The position numbers and the translations under genes were made by a program. The notes beneath the pieces are model-generated. The model saw only the letters and a program-made list of their open reading frames with translations. It ran no database searches and was not told the origin of the DNA. From Bombus terrestris (Eukaryota > Arthropoda > Insecta > Hymenoptera > Apidae): a stretch of 64,000 nucleotides of DNA. Within the stretch, counting starts at the first letter, position 1, and each line of letters begins with the position of its first letter. Shown in pieces: positions 41,121-54,520 of the stretch. The stretch is taken from positions 112,211-176,210 of the forward strand of contig NW_025963639.1 in assembly GCF_910591885.1 (NCBI RefSeq). The letters are read 5' to 3'.

Positions 41121-42800
41121 GGAAACCATGGAACAACGTGGGACAACGTGGGACACCGTTGGACATCGTTGGACATCGTTGGACACCGTGGGACAACGTG
41201 GGACAACGTGGGACAACGTGGGACAACGTCGGACAACGTGGGACAACGTGGGACAACGTGGGACAACGTGGGACAACGTGGGACAACGTGGGACAACGTG
41301 GGACAACGTCGGACAACGTGGGACATCGTGGGACAACGTGGGACAACGTGGGACAACGTGGGACAACGTGGGACAACGTGGGACACCGTTGGACACCGTG
41401 GGACACCGTTGGACACCGTTGGACATCGTTGGACACCGTGGGACAACGTGGGACAACGTGGGACAACGTGGGACAACGTGGGACATCGTGGGACAACGTG
41501 GGACAACGTGGGACAACGTGGGACAACGTGGGACAACGTGGGACAACGTGGGACAACGTGGGACAACGTGGGACAACGTGGGACAACGTGGGACAACGTG
41601 GGACAACGTGGGACAACGTGGGACAACGTGGGACAACGTGGGACAACGTGGGACAACGTGGGACAACGTGGGACAACGTGGGACAACGTGGGACAACGTG
41701 GGACAACGTGGGACAACGTGGGACATCGTGGGACAACGTGGGACAACGTGGGACAACGTGGGACAACGTGGGACAACGTGGGACAACGTGGGACACCGTT
41801 GGACACCGTTGGACACCGTTGGACACCGTTGGACATCGTTGGACACCGTGGGACAACGTGGGACAACGTGGGACAACGTGGGAAACCATGGAACAACGTG
41901 GGACAACGTGGGACACCGTTGGACATCGTTGGACAACGTGGGACAACGTGGGACAACGTGGGACAACGTGGGACAACGTGGGACAACGTGGGACACCGTT
42001 CGACATCGTTGGACAACGTGGGACAACGTGGGACAACGTGGGACAACGTGGGACAACGTGGGACAACGTGGGACACCGTTGGACACCGTGGGACACCGTT
42101 GGACACCGTTGGACACCGTTGGACATCGTTGGACACCGTGGGACAACGTGGGACAACGTGGGACAACGTGGGACAACGTGGGAAACCATGGAACAACGTG
42201 GGACAACGTGGGACACCGTTGGACATCGTTGGACATCGTTGGACACCGTGGGACAACGTGGGACAACGTGGGAAAACGTGGGACAACGTGGGACACCGTT
42301 GGACACCGTGGGACAACGTGGGACAACGTGGGACCACGTGGGACAACGTGGGACAACGTGGGACAACGTGGGACAACGTGGGACAACGTGGGACAACGTG
42401 GGACACCGTTGGACACCGTTGGACACCGTTGGACACCGTTGGACATCGTTGGACACCGTGGGACAACGTGGGACAACGTGGGACAACGTGGGAAACCATG
42501 GAACAACGTGGGACAACGTGGGACACCGTTGGACATCGTTGGACATCGTTGGACACCGTGGGACAACGTGGGACAACGTGGGAAAACGTGGGACAACGTG
42601 GGACACCGTTGGACATCGCTGGACACCGTTGGACATCGTTGGACACCGTGGGACAACGTGGGACAACGTGGGACAACGTGGGAAAACGCGGGACAACGTG
42701 GGACAACGTGGGACAACGTGGGACAACGTGGGACAACGTGGGACAACGTGGGACAACGTGGGACAACGTGGGACATCGTGGGACAACGTGGGACAACGTG
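41121..42800 (+). repeat. 1.7-kb higher-order repeat, unit 3
   Basis: It repeats the order of units 1 and 2: x units, a run of about 23 consensus units (41,490-41,719, the longest perfect run I found), the h unit, four T units, and markers at 41881, 42181 and 42491. It breaks off after the terminal-C unit near 42,680, where a different series of marker, n and e units follows. Confidence 0.83.
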
Positions 42801-43899
42801 GGACAACGTGGGACAACGTGGGACAACGTGGGACACCGTTGGACACCGTTGGACACCGTTGGACACCGTTGGACATCGTTGGACACCGTGGGACAACGTG
42901 GGACAACGTGGGACAACGTGGGAAACCATGGAACAACGTGGGACAACGTGGGACACCGTTGGACATCGTTGGACATCGTTGGACACCGTGGGACAACGTG
43001 GGACAACGTGGGAAAACATGGGACAACGTGGGACACCGTTGGACATCGCTGGACACCGTTGGACATCGTTGGACACCGTGGGACAACGTGGGACAACGTG
43101 GGACAACGTGGGACATCGTTGGACACCGTTGGACACCGTGGGACAACGTGGGACAACGTGGGACCACGTGGGACAACGTGGGACAACGTGGGACAACGTG
43201 GGACAACGTGGGAAAACGTGGGACAACGTGGGACACCGTTGGACATCGCTGGACACCGTTGGACATCGTTGGACACCTTGGGACAACGTGGGACAACGTG
43301 GGACAACGTGGGACAACGTGGGACAACGTGGGACATCGTTGGACACCGTTGGACACCGTGGGACAACGTGGGACAACGTGGGACCACGTGGGACAACGTG
43401 GGACAACGTGGGACAACGTGGGACAACGTGGGACAACGTGGGACAACGTGGGACACCGTTGGACACCGTTGGACACCGTTGGACACCGTTGGACATCGTT
43501 GGACACCGTGGGACAACGTGGGACAACGTGGGACAACGTGGGAAACCATGGAACAACGTGGGACAACGTGGGACACCGTTGGACATCGTTGGACATCGTT
43601 GGACACCGTGGGACAACGTGGGACAACGTGGGAAAACGTGGGACAACGTGGGACACCGTTGGACATCGCTGGACACCGTTGGACATCGTTGGACACCGTG
43701 GGACAACGTGGGACAACGTGGGACAACGTGGGACAACGTGGGACAACGTGGGACAACGTGGGACAACGTGGGACAACGTGGGAAAACGTGGGACAACGTG
43801 GGACACCGTTGGACATCGCTGGACACCGTTGGACATCGTTGGACACCGTGGGACAACGTGGGACAACGTGGGACAACGTGGGACAACGTGGGACAACGT

Positions 43900-46800
43900 G
43901 GGACAACGTGGGACAACGTGGGACAACGTGGGACAACGTGGGACAACGTGGGACAACGTGGGACAACGTGGGACATCGTGGGACAACGTGGGACAACGTG
44001 GGACAACGTGGGACATCGTTGGACACCGTTGGACACCGTGGGACAACGTGGGACAACGTGGGACAACGTGGGACAACGTGGGACAACGTGGGACAACGTG
44101 GGACAACGTGGGACACCGTTGGACATCGTTGGACATCGTTGGACACCGTGGGACAACGTGGGACAACGTGGGACAACGTGGGACAACGTGGGAAACCATG
44201 GAACAACGTGGGACAACGTGGGACAACGTGGGACAACGTGGGACAACGTGGGACAACGTGGGACAACGTGGGACAACGTGGGACAACGTGGGACAACGTG
44301 GGACATCGTGGGACAACGTGGGACAACGTGGGACAACGTGGGACAACGTGGGACATCGTTTGACACCGTTGGACACCGTGGGACAACGTGGGACAACGTG
44401 GGACAACGTGGGACAACGTGGGACAACGTGGGACAACGTGGGACAACGTGGGACAACGTGGGACAACGTGGGACAACGTGGGACAACGTGGGACAACGTG
44501 GGACATCGTGGGACAACGTGGGACAACGTGGGACAACGTGGGACAACGTGGGACACCGTTGGACATCGTTGGACACCGTGGGACAACGTGGGACAACGTG
44601 GGACAACGTGGGACACCGTTGGACACCGTTGGACACCGTTGGACACCGTTGGACATCGTTGGACACCGTGGGACAACGTGGGACAACGTGGGACAACGTG
44701 GGAAACCATGGAACAACGTGGGACAACGTGGGACACCGTTGGACATCGTTGGACAACGTGGGACAACGTGGGACAACGTGGGACAACGTGGGACAACGTG
44801 GGACAACGTGGGACAACGTGGGACAACGTGGGACAACGTGGGACAACGTGGGACACCGTTGGACACCGTGGGACACCGTTGGACACCGTTGGACATCGTT
44901 GGACACCGTGGGACAACGTGGGACAACGTGGGACAACGTGGGACAACGTGGGACAACGTGGGACAACGTGGGACAACGTGGGACAACGTGGGACAACGTG
45001 GGACAACGTGGGACAACGTGGGACATCGTTTGACAACGTGGGACAACGTGGGACAACGTGGGACAACGTGGGACACCGTTGGACAACGTGGGACACCGTT
45101 GGACATCGTTGGACACCGTGGGACAACGTGGGACAACGTGGGAAAACGTGGGACAACGTGGGACAACGTGGGACAACGTGGGACAACGTGGGACAACGTG
45201 GGACAACGTGGGACAACGTGGGACAACGTGGGACAACGTGGGACAACGTGGGACAACGTGGGACAACGTGGGACAACGTGGGACAACGTGGGACAACGTG
45301 GGACAACGTTGGACACCGTGGGACACCGTTGGACACCGTTGGACATCGTTGGACACCGTGGGACAACGTGGGACAACGTGGGAAAACGTGGGACAACGTG
45401 GGACAACGTGGGACAACGTGGGACAACGTGGGACAACGTGGGACAACGTGGGACAACGTGGGACAACGTGGGACAACGTGGGACAACGTGGGACATCGTG
45501 GGACAACGTGGGACAACGTGGGACAACGTGGGACAACGTGGGACAACGTGGGACACCGTTGGACATCGTTGGACACCGTGGGACAACGTGGGACAACGTG
45601 GGCCAACGTGGGACACCGTTGGACACCGTTGGACACCGTTGGACACCGTTGGACATCGTTGGACACCGTGGGACAACGTGGGACAACGTGGGACAACGTG
45701 GGAAACCATGGAACAACGTGGGACAACGTGGGACACCGTTGGACATCGTTGGACAACGTGGGACAACGTGGGACAACGTGGGACAACGTGGGACAACGTG
45801 GGACAACGTGGGACAACGTGGGACACCGTGGGACAACGTGGGACATCGTGGGACAACGTGGGACAACGTGGGACAACGTGGTACAACGTGGGACATCGTG
45901 GGACAACGTGGGACAACGTGGGACAACGTGGGACAACGTGGGACAACGTGGGACACCGTTGGACATCGTTGGACACCGTGGGACAACGTGGGACAACGTG
46001 GGCCAACGTGGGACACCGTTGGACACCGTTGGACACCGTTGGACAACGTGGGACAACGTGGGACAACGTGGGACAACGTGGGACAACGTGGGACAACGTG
46101 GGACAACGTGGGACATCGTGGGACAACGTGGGACAACGTGGGACAACGTGGGCCAACGTGGGACAATGTGGGACACCGTTGGACATCGTTGGACACCGTG
46201 GGACAACGTGGGACAACGTGGGACAACGTGGGACAACGTGGGACATCGTGGGACAACGTGGGACAACGTGGGACAACGTGGGACAACGTGGGACATCGTT
46301 GGACACCGTGGGACAACGTGGGACAACGTGGGACAACGTGGGACAACGTGGGACAACGTGGGACATCGTGGGACAACGTGGGACAACGTGGGACAACGTG
46401 GGACAACGTGGGACACCGTGGGACAACGTGGGACACCGTTGGACATCGTTGGACACCGTGGGACAACGTGGGACAACGTGGGACCACGTGGGACAACGTG
46501 GGACAACGTGGGACAACGTGGGACAACGTGGGACAACGTGGGAAACCATGGAACAACGTGGGACAACGTGGGACACCGTTGGACATCGTTGGACATCGTT
46601 GGACACCGTGGGACAACGTGGGACAACGTGGGAAAACGTGGGACAACGTGGGACACCGTTGGACATCGCTGGACACCGTTGGACATCGTTGGACACCGTG
46701 GGACAACGTGGGACAACGTGGGACAACGTGGGACAACGTGGGACAACGTGGGACAACGTGGGACAACGTGGGACAACGTGGGACAACGTGGGACATCGTG

Positions 46801-47200
46801 GGACAACGTGGGACAACGTGGGACAACGTGGGACAACGTGGGACATCGTTGGACACCGTTGGACACCGTGGGACAACGTGGGACAACGTGGGACAACGTG
46901 GGACAACGTGGGACAACGTGGGACAACGTGGGACAACGTGGGACAACGTGGGACAACGTGGGACAACGTGGGACAACGTGGGACAACGTGGGACAACGTG
47001 GGACAACGTGGGACAACGTGGGACAACGTGGGACATCGTGGGACAACGTGGGACAACGTGGGACAACGTGGGACAACGTGGGACAACGTGGGACACCGTT
47101 GGACACCGTGGGACACCGTTGGACACCGTGGGACAACGTGGGACAACGTGGGACAACGTGGGACAACGTGGGACATCGTGGGACAACGTGGGACAACGTG
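43900..47200 (+). repeat. Array domain IV: domain II types again
   Basis: The z unit returns at 45,030, and a variant TTGACACCGT at 44,360. GGTACAACGT is at about 45,880 and GGGCCAACGT at about 45,600, 46,000 and 46,150. Markers lie at 44191, 44701, 45701 and 46541. The order from 45,030 resembles the starts of U2 and U5 for several hundred bases (C, a, C, t, T, then n), then diverges. One unit near 46,160 reads GGGACAATGT, a rare CpG-to-TpG change. Confidence 0.75.
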
Positions 47201-47208
47201 GGACACGT
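47200..47208 (+). repeat. 9-bp unit: second register shift
   Basis: The unit reads GGGACACGT, one base short in the ACAACG part. It is the second and last register change in the window. With the next unit it creates the palindrome CACGTG. It also coincides roughly with the change from domain IV to domain V. Confidence 0.95.
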
Positions 47209-48469
47209 GGGACAACGTGGGACATCGTGGGACAACGTGGGACAACGTGGGACAACGTGGGACATCGTGGGACAACGTGGGACAACGTGGGACAACGTGG
47301 GACAAAGTGGGACAACGTGGGACACCGTTGGACACCGTTGGACACCGTTGGACACCGTTGGACATCGTTGGACACCGTGGGACAACGTGGGACAACGTGG
47401 GACAACGTGGGAAACCATGGAACAACGTGGGACAACGTGGGACACCGTTGGACATCGTTGGACATCGTTGGACACCGTGGGACAACGTGGGACAACGTGG
47501 GACAACGTGGGACAACGTCGGACAACGTGGGACAACGTGGGACATCGTGGGACAACGTGGGACAACGTGGGACAACGTGGGACAACGTGGGACAACGTGG
47601 GACACCGTTGGACACCGTGGGACACCGTTGGACACCGTTGGACATCGTTGGACACCGTGGGACAACGTGGGACAACGTGGGACAACGTGGGACAACGTGG
47701 GACATCGTGGGACAACGTGGGACAACGTGGGACAACGTGGGACAACGTGGGACATCGTGGGACAACGTGGGACAACGTGGGACAACGTGGGACATCGTGG
47801 GACAACGTGGGACAACGTGGGACAACGTGGGACAACGTGGGACATCGTGGGACAACGTGGGACAACGTGGGACAACGTGGGACATCGTGGGACAACGTGG
47901 GAAACCATGGAACAACGTGGGACAACGTGGGACACCGTTGGACATCGTTGGACATCGTTGGACACCGTGGGACAACGTGGGACAACGTGGGACAACGTGG
48001 GACAACGTGGGACAACGTGGGACAACGTGGGACAACGTGGGACAACGTGGGACAACGTGGGACAACGTGGGACAACGTGGGACAACGTGGGACATCGTGG
48101 GACAACGTGGGACAACGTGGGACAACGTGGGACAACGTGGGACATCGTGGGACAACGTGGGACAACGTGGGACAACGTGGGACACCGTTGGACACCGTTG
48201 GACACCGTTGGACACCGTTGGACATCGTTGGACACCGTGGGACAACGTGGGACAACGTGGGACAACGTGGGACAACGTGGGACAACGTGGGACAACGTGG
48301 GACATCGTGGGACAACGTGGGACAACGTGGGACAACGTGGGACAACGTGGGACAACGTGGGACACCGTTGGACACCGTGGGACACCGTTGGACACCGTTG
48401 GACATCGTTGGACACCGTGGGACAACGTGGGACAACGTGGGACAACGTGGGACATCGTGGGACAACGTG

Positions 48470-49930
48470 GGACAACGTGGGACAACGTGGGACAACGTGG
48501 GACAACGTGGGACACCGTTGGACACCGTTGGACACCGTTGGACACCGTTGGACATCGTTGGACACCGTGGGACAACGTGGGACAACGTGGGACAACGTGG
48601 GAAACCATGGAACAACGTGGGACAACGTGGGACACCGTTGGACATCGTTGGACATCGTTGGACACCGTGGGACAACGTGGGACAACGTGGGACAACGTGG
48701 GACAACGTCGGACAACGTGGGACAACGTGGGACATCGTGGGACAACGTGGGACAACGTGGGACAACGTGGGACAACGTGGGACAACGTGGGACACCGTTG
48801 GACACCGTGGGACACCGTTGGACACCGTTGGACATCGTTGGACACCGTGGGACAACGTGGGACAACGTGGGACAACGTGGGACAACGTGGGACATCGTGG
48901 GACAACGTGGGACAACGTGGGACAACGTGGGACAACGTGGGACATCGTGGGACAACGTGGGACAACGTGGGACAACGTGGGACATCGTGGGACAACGTGG
49001 GACAACGTGGGACAACGTGGGACAACGTGGGACAACGTCGGACAACGTGGGACAACGTGGGACAACGTGGGACAACGTGGGACAACGTGGGACAACGTGG
49101 GACAACGTGGGACAACGTGGGACATCGTGGGACAACGTGGGACAACGTGGGACAACGTGGGACAACGTGGGACATCGTGGGACAACGTGGGACAACGTGG
49201 GACAACGTGGGACATCGTGGGACAACGTGGGACAACGTGGGACAACGTGGGACAACGTGGGACAACGTGGGACACCGTTGGACACCGTTGGACACCGTTG
49301 GACACCGTTGGACATCGTTGGACACCGTGGGACAACGTGGGACAACGTGGGACAACGTGGGAAACCATGGAACAACGTGGGACAACGTGGGACACCGTTG
49401 GACATCGTTGGACATCGTTGGACACCGTGGGACAACGTGGGACAACGTGGGACAACGTGGGACAACGTCGGACAACGTGGGACAACGTGGGACATCGTGG
49501 GACAACGTGGGACAACGTGGGACAACGTGGGACAACGTGGGACAACGTGGGACACCGTTGGACACCGTGGGACACCGTTGGACACCGTTGGACATCGTTG
49601 GACACCGTGGGACAACGTGGGACAACGTGGGACAACGTGGGACAACGTGGGACATCGTGGGACAACGTGGGACAACGTGGGACAACGTGGGACAACGTGG
49701 GACATCGTGGGACAACGTGGGACAACGTGGGACAACGTGGGACATCGTGGGACAACGTGGGACAACGTGGGACAACGTGGGACAACGTGGGACAACGTGG
49801 GAGACCGTTGGACACCGTTGGACACCGTTGGACACCGTTGGACATCGTTGGACACCGTGGGACAACGTGGGACAACGTGGGACAACGTGGGAAACCATGG
49901 AACAACGTGGGACAACGTGGGACACCGCTG
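48470..49930 (+). repeat. Segmental duplication S, left copy (offset 7.89 kb)
   Basis: Markers at 48601, 49361 and 49891 and the GAGACC unit at 49801 match 56491, 57251, 57781 and 57691, all at offset 7,890. To the left the match continues at offset 7,800 from about 48,180, after a nine-unit difference near 48,470. Confidence 0.83.
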
Positions 49931-50850
49931 GACATCGTTGGACATCGTTGGACACCGTGGGACAACGTGGGACAACGTGGGACAACGTGGGACAACGTCG
50001 GACAACGTGGGACAACGTGGGACAACGTGGGACAACGTGGGACAACGTGGGACAACGTGGGACAACGTGGGACAACGTGGGACAACGTGGGACAACGTGG
50101 GACATCGTGGGACAACGTGGGACAACGTGGGACAACGTGGGACAACGTGGGACATCGTTGGACACCGTTGGACACCGTGGGACAACGTGGGACAACGTGG
50201 GACAACGTGGGACAACGTCGGACAACGTGGGACAACGTGGGACAACGTGGGACAACGTGGGACAACGTGGGACAACGTGGGACAACGTGGGACAACGTGG
50301 GACAACGTGGGACAACGTGGGACATCGTGGGACAACGTGGGACAACGTGGGACAACGTGGGACAACGTGGGACATCGTTGGACACCGTTGGACACCGTGG
50401 GACAACGTGGGACACCGTTGGACATCGTTGGACATCGTTGGACACCGTGGGACAACGTGGGACAACGTGGGACAACGTGGGACAACGTGGGACAACGTGG
50501 GACAACGTGGGACATCGTGGGACAACGTGGGACAACGTGGGACAACGTGGGACATCGTGGGACAACGTGGGAAACCATGGAACAACGTGGGACAACGTGG
50601 GACACCGTTGGACATCGTTGGACATCGTTGGACACCGTGGGACAACGTGAGACAACGTGGGACAACGTGGGACAACGTCGGACAACGTGGGACAACGTGG
50701 GACACCGTTGGACACCGTTGGTCATCGTTGGACACCGTGGGACAACGTGGGACAACGTGGGACAACGTGGGACAACGTGGGACAACGTGGGACAACGTGG
50801 GACAACGTGGGACAACGTGGGACAACGTGGGACAACGTGGGACATCGTGG
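49760..50850 (+). repeat. Segmental duplication T, left copy (offset 2.07 kb)
   Basis: The GAGACC unit at 49801, the CCGCTG variant at 49921, x units at 49991 and 50211, the marker at 50571 and TGGTCATCGT near 50,720 match 51871, 52001, 52071, 52291, 52641 and 52,790. Offsets are 2,070-2,080, a one-unit difference in T-run and A-run lengths. Two rare single-base variants shared at one offset make descent secure. Confidence 0.84.
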
Positions 50851-51829
50851 GACAACGTGGGACAACGTGGGACAACGTGGGACATCGTGGGACAACGTGG
50901 GACAACGTGGGACAACGTGGGACAACGTGGGACAACGTGGGACACCGTTGGACACCGTTGGACACCGTTGGACACCGTTGGACATCGTTGGACACCGTGG
51001 GACAACGTGGGACAACGTGGGACAACGTGGGAAACCATGGAACAACGTGGGACAACGTGGGACACCGTTGGACATCGTTGGACATCGTTGGACACCGTGG
51101 GACAACGTGGGACAACGTGGGACAACGTGGGACAACGTCGGACAACGTGGGACAACGTGGGACATCGTGGGACAACGTGGGACAACGTGGGACAACGTGG
51201 GACAACGTGGGACACCGTTGGACACCGTGGGACACCGTTGGACACCGTTGGACATCGTTGGACACCGTGGGACAACGTGGGACAACGTGGGACAACGTGG
51301 GACAACGTGGGACATCGTGGGACAACGTGGGACAACGTGGGACAACGTGGGACAACGTGGGACATCGTGGGACAACGTGGGACAACGTGGGACAACGTGG
51401 GACATCGTGGGACAACGTGGGACAACGTGGGACAACGTGGGACAACGTGGGACAACGTGGGACACCGTTGGACACCGTTGGACACCGTTGGACACCGTTG
51501 GACATCGTTGGACACCGTGGGACAACGTGGGACAACGTGGGACAACGTGGGAAACCATGGAACAACGTGGGACAACGTGGGACACCGTTGGACATCGTTG
51601 GACATCGTTGGACACCGTGGGACAACGTGGGACAACGTGGGACAACGTGGGACAACGTGGGACAACGTGGGACAACGTGGGACAACGTGGGACAACGTGG
51701 GACAACGTGGGACAACGTGGGACAACGTGGGACAACGTGGGACACCGTTGGACACCGTGGGACACCGTTGGACACCGTTGGACATCGTTGGACACCGTGG
51801 GACAACGTGGGACAACGTGGGACAACGTG

Positions 51830-52930
51830 GGACAACGTGGGACAACGTGGGACAACGTGGGACAACGTGGGAGACCGTTGGACACCGTTGGACACCGTTG
51901 GACACCGTTGGACACCGTTGGACATCGTTGGACACCGTGGGACAACGTGGGACAACGTGGGACAACGTGGGAAACCATGGAACAACGTGGGACAACGTGG
52001 GACACCGCTGGACATCGTTGGACATCGTTGGACACCGTGGGACAACGTGGGACAACGTGGGACAACGTGGGACAACGTCGGACAACGTGGGACAACGTGG
52101 GACAACGTGGGACAACGTGGGACAACGTGGGACAACGTGGGACAACGTGGGACAACGTGGGACAACGTGGGACAACGTGGGACATCGTGGGACAACGTGG
52201 GACAACGTGGGACAACGTGGGACAACGTGGGACATCGTTGGACACCGTTGGACACCGTGGGACAACGTGGGACAACGTGGGACAACGTGGGACAACGTCG
52301 GACAACGTGGGACAACGTGGGACAACGTGGGACAACGTGGGACAACGTGGGACAACGTGGGACAACGTGGGACAACGTGGGACAACGTGGGACATCGTGG
52401 GACAACGTGGGACAACGTGGGACAACGTGGGACAACGTGGGACATCGTTGGACACCGTTGGACACCGTGGGACAACGTGGGACACCGTTGGACATCGTTG
52501 GACATCGTTGGACACCGTGGGACAACGTGGGACAACGTGGGACAACGTGGGACAACGTGGGACAACGTGGGACAACGTGGGACATCGTGGGACAACGTGG
52601 GACAACGTGGGACAACGTGGGACATCGTGGGACAACGTGGGAAACCATGGAACAACGTGGGACAACGTGGGACACCGTTGGACATCGTTGGACATCGTTG
52701 GACACCGTGGGACAACGTGGGACAACGTGGGACAACGTGGGACAACGTCGGACAACGTGGGACAACGTGGGACACCGTTGGACACCGTTGGTCATCGTTG
52801 GACACCGTGGGACAACGTGGGACAACGTGGGACAACGTGGGACAACGTGGGACAACGTGGGACAACGTGGGACAACGTGGGACAACGTGGGACAACGTGG
52901 GACAACGTGGGACAACGTGGGACAACGTGG
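51830..52930 (+). repeat. Segmental duplication T, right copy
   Basis: Partner of 49,760-50,850. The T run after the GAGACC unit is one longer here. The stretch between the copies (50,850-51,830) is not repeated on the other side, so this is a spaced duplication and not a clean tandem pair. Confidence 0.83.
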
Positions 52931-54520
52931 GACATCGTGGGACAACGTGGGACAACGTGGGACAACGTGGGACAACGTGGGACATCGTGGGACAACGTGG
53001 GACAACGTGGGACAACGTGGGACATCGTGGGACAACGTGGGACAACGTGGGACAACGTGGGACAACGTGGGACAACGTGGGACACCGTTGGACACCGTTG
53101 GACACCGTTGGACACCGTTGGACATCGTTGGACACCGTGGGACAACGTGGGACAACGTGGGACAACGTGGGAAACCATGGAACAACGTGGGACAACGTGG
53201 GACACCGTTGGACATCGTTGGACATCGTTGGACACAGTGGGACAACGTGGGACAACGTGGGACAACGTGCGACAACGTCGGACAACGTGGGACAACGTGG
53301 GACATCGTGGGACAACGTGGGACAACGTGGGACAACGTGGGACAACGTGGGACAACGTGGGACACCGTTGGACATCGTTGGACAACGTGGGACAACGTGG
53401 GACAACGTGGGACAACGTGGGACAACGTGGGACAACGTGGGACACCGTTGGACACCGTTGGACATCGTTGGACACCGTGGGACAACGTGGGACAACGTGG
53501 GACAACGTGGGACATCGTGGGACAACGTGGGACATCGTTGGACACCGTGGGACAACGTGGGACAACGTGGGACAACGTGGGACAACGTCGGACAACGTGG
53601 GACAACGTGGGACAACGTGGGATAACGCGGGACAACGTGGGACAACGTGGGACAACGTGGGACATCGTTGGACACCGTTGGACACCGTGGGACAACGTGG
53701 GACAACGTGGGACAACGTGGGACAACGTGGGACAACGTGGGACAACGTGGGACAACGTGGGACAACGTGGGACAACGTGGGACAACGTGGGACAACGTGG
53801 GACAACGTGGGACACCGTTGGACATCGTTGGACAACGTGGGACAACGTGGGACAACGTGGGACAACGTGGGACAACGTGGGACAACGTGGGACAACGTGG
53901 GACACCGTTGGACATCGTTGGACAACGTGGGACAACGTGGGACAACGTGGGACAACGTGGGACAACGTGGGACAACGTGGGACACCGTTGGACACCGTTG
54001 GACATCGTTGGACACCGTGGGACAACGTGGGACAACGTGGGACAACGTGGGACATCGTGGGACAACGTGGGACAACGTGGGACAACGTGGGACAACGTGG
54101 GACATCGTGGGACAACGTGGGACAACGTGGGACAACGTGGGACATCGTGGGACAACGTGGGACAACGTGGGACAACGTGGGACAACGTGGGACAACGTGG
54201 GACACCGTTGGACACCGTTGGACACCGTTGGACACCGTTGGACACCGTTGGACATCGTTGGACACCGTGGGACAACGTGGGACAACGTGGGACAACGTGG
54301 GAAACCATGGAACAACGTGGGACAACGTGGGACACCGTTGGACATCGTTGGACATCGTTGGACACCGTGGGACAACGTGGGACAACGTGGGACAACGTGG
54401 GACAACGTCGGACAACGTGGGACATCGTGGGACAACGTGGGACAACGTGGGACAACGTGGGACAACGTGGGACAACGTGGGACATCGTGGGACAACGTGG
54501 GACAACGTGGGACAACGCGG
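52930..54520 (+). repeat. Segmental duplication W, left copy (offset 9.48 kb)
   Basis: This 1.6-kb stretch recurs at 62,410-64,000 at a constant 9,480. Shared landmarks are the marker at 53171 (62651), a GATAAC-type unit at 53621 (63101), a T run at 54201 (63681), the marker at 54301 (63781) and a terminal-C unit at about 54,511 (63,991). Private differences include CACAGT near 53,231 and CGTGC near 53,271. Confidence 0.86.

Larger units (their letters stand above)
37780..43900 (+). repeat. Array domain III: return of domain I unit types
   Basis: TCGACATCGT, absent for 23 kb, reappears at 38290, 40300 and 42000. It comes with n, e, d and terminal-C units (as GGGAAAACGC) in the same order as in domain I. 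Markers again fall at 310-bp spacing (38171, 38481, 38791). Domain II cassettes with x units are interleaved, at 37,520-37,760 and 39,150-39,770. The simplest reading is that a block of domain I type was copied or moved into domain II type sequence and then amplified. Confidence 0.8.
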
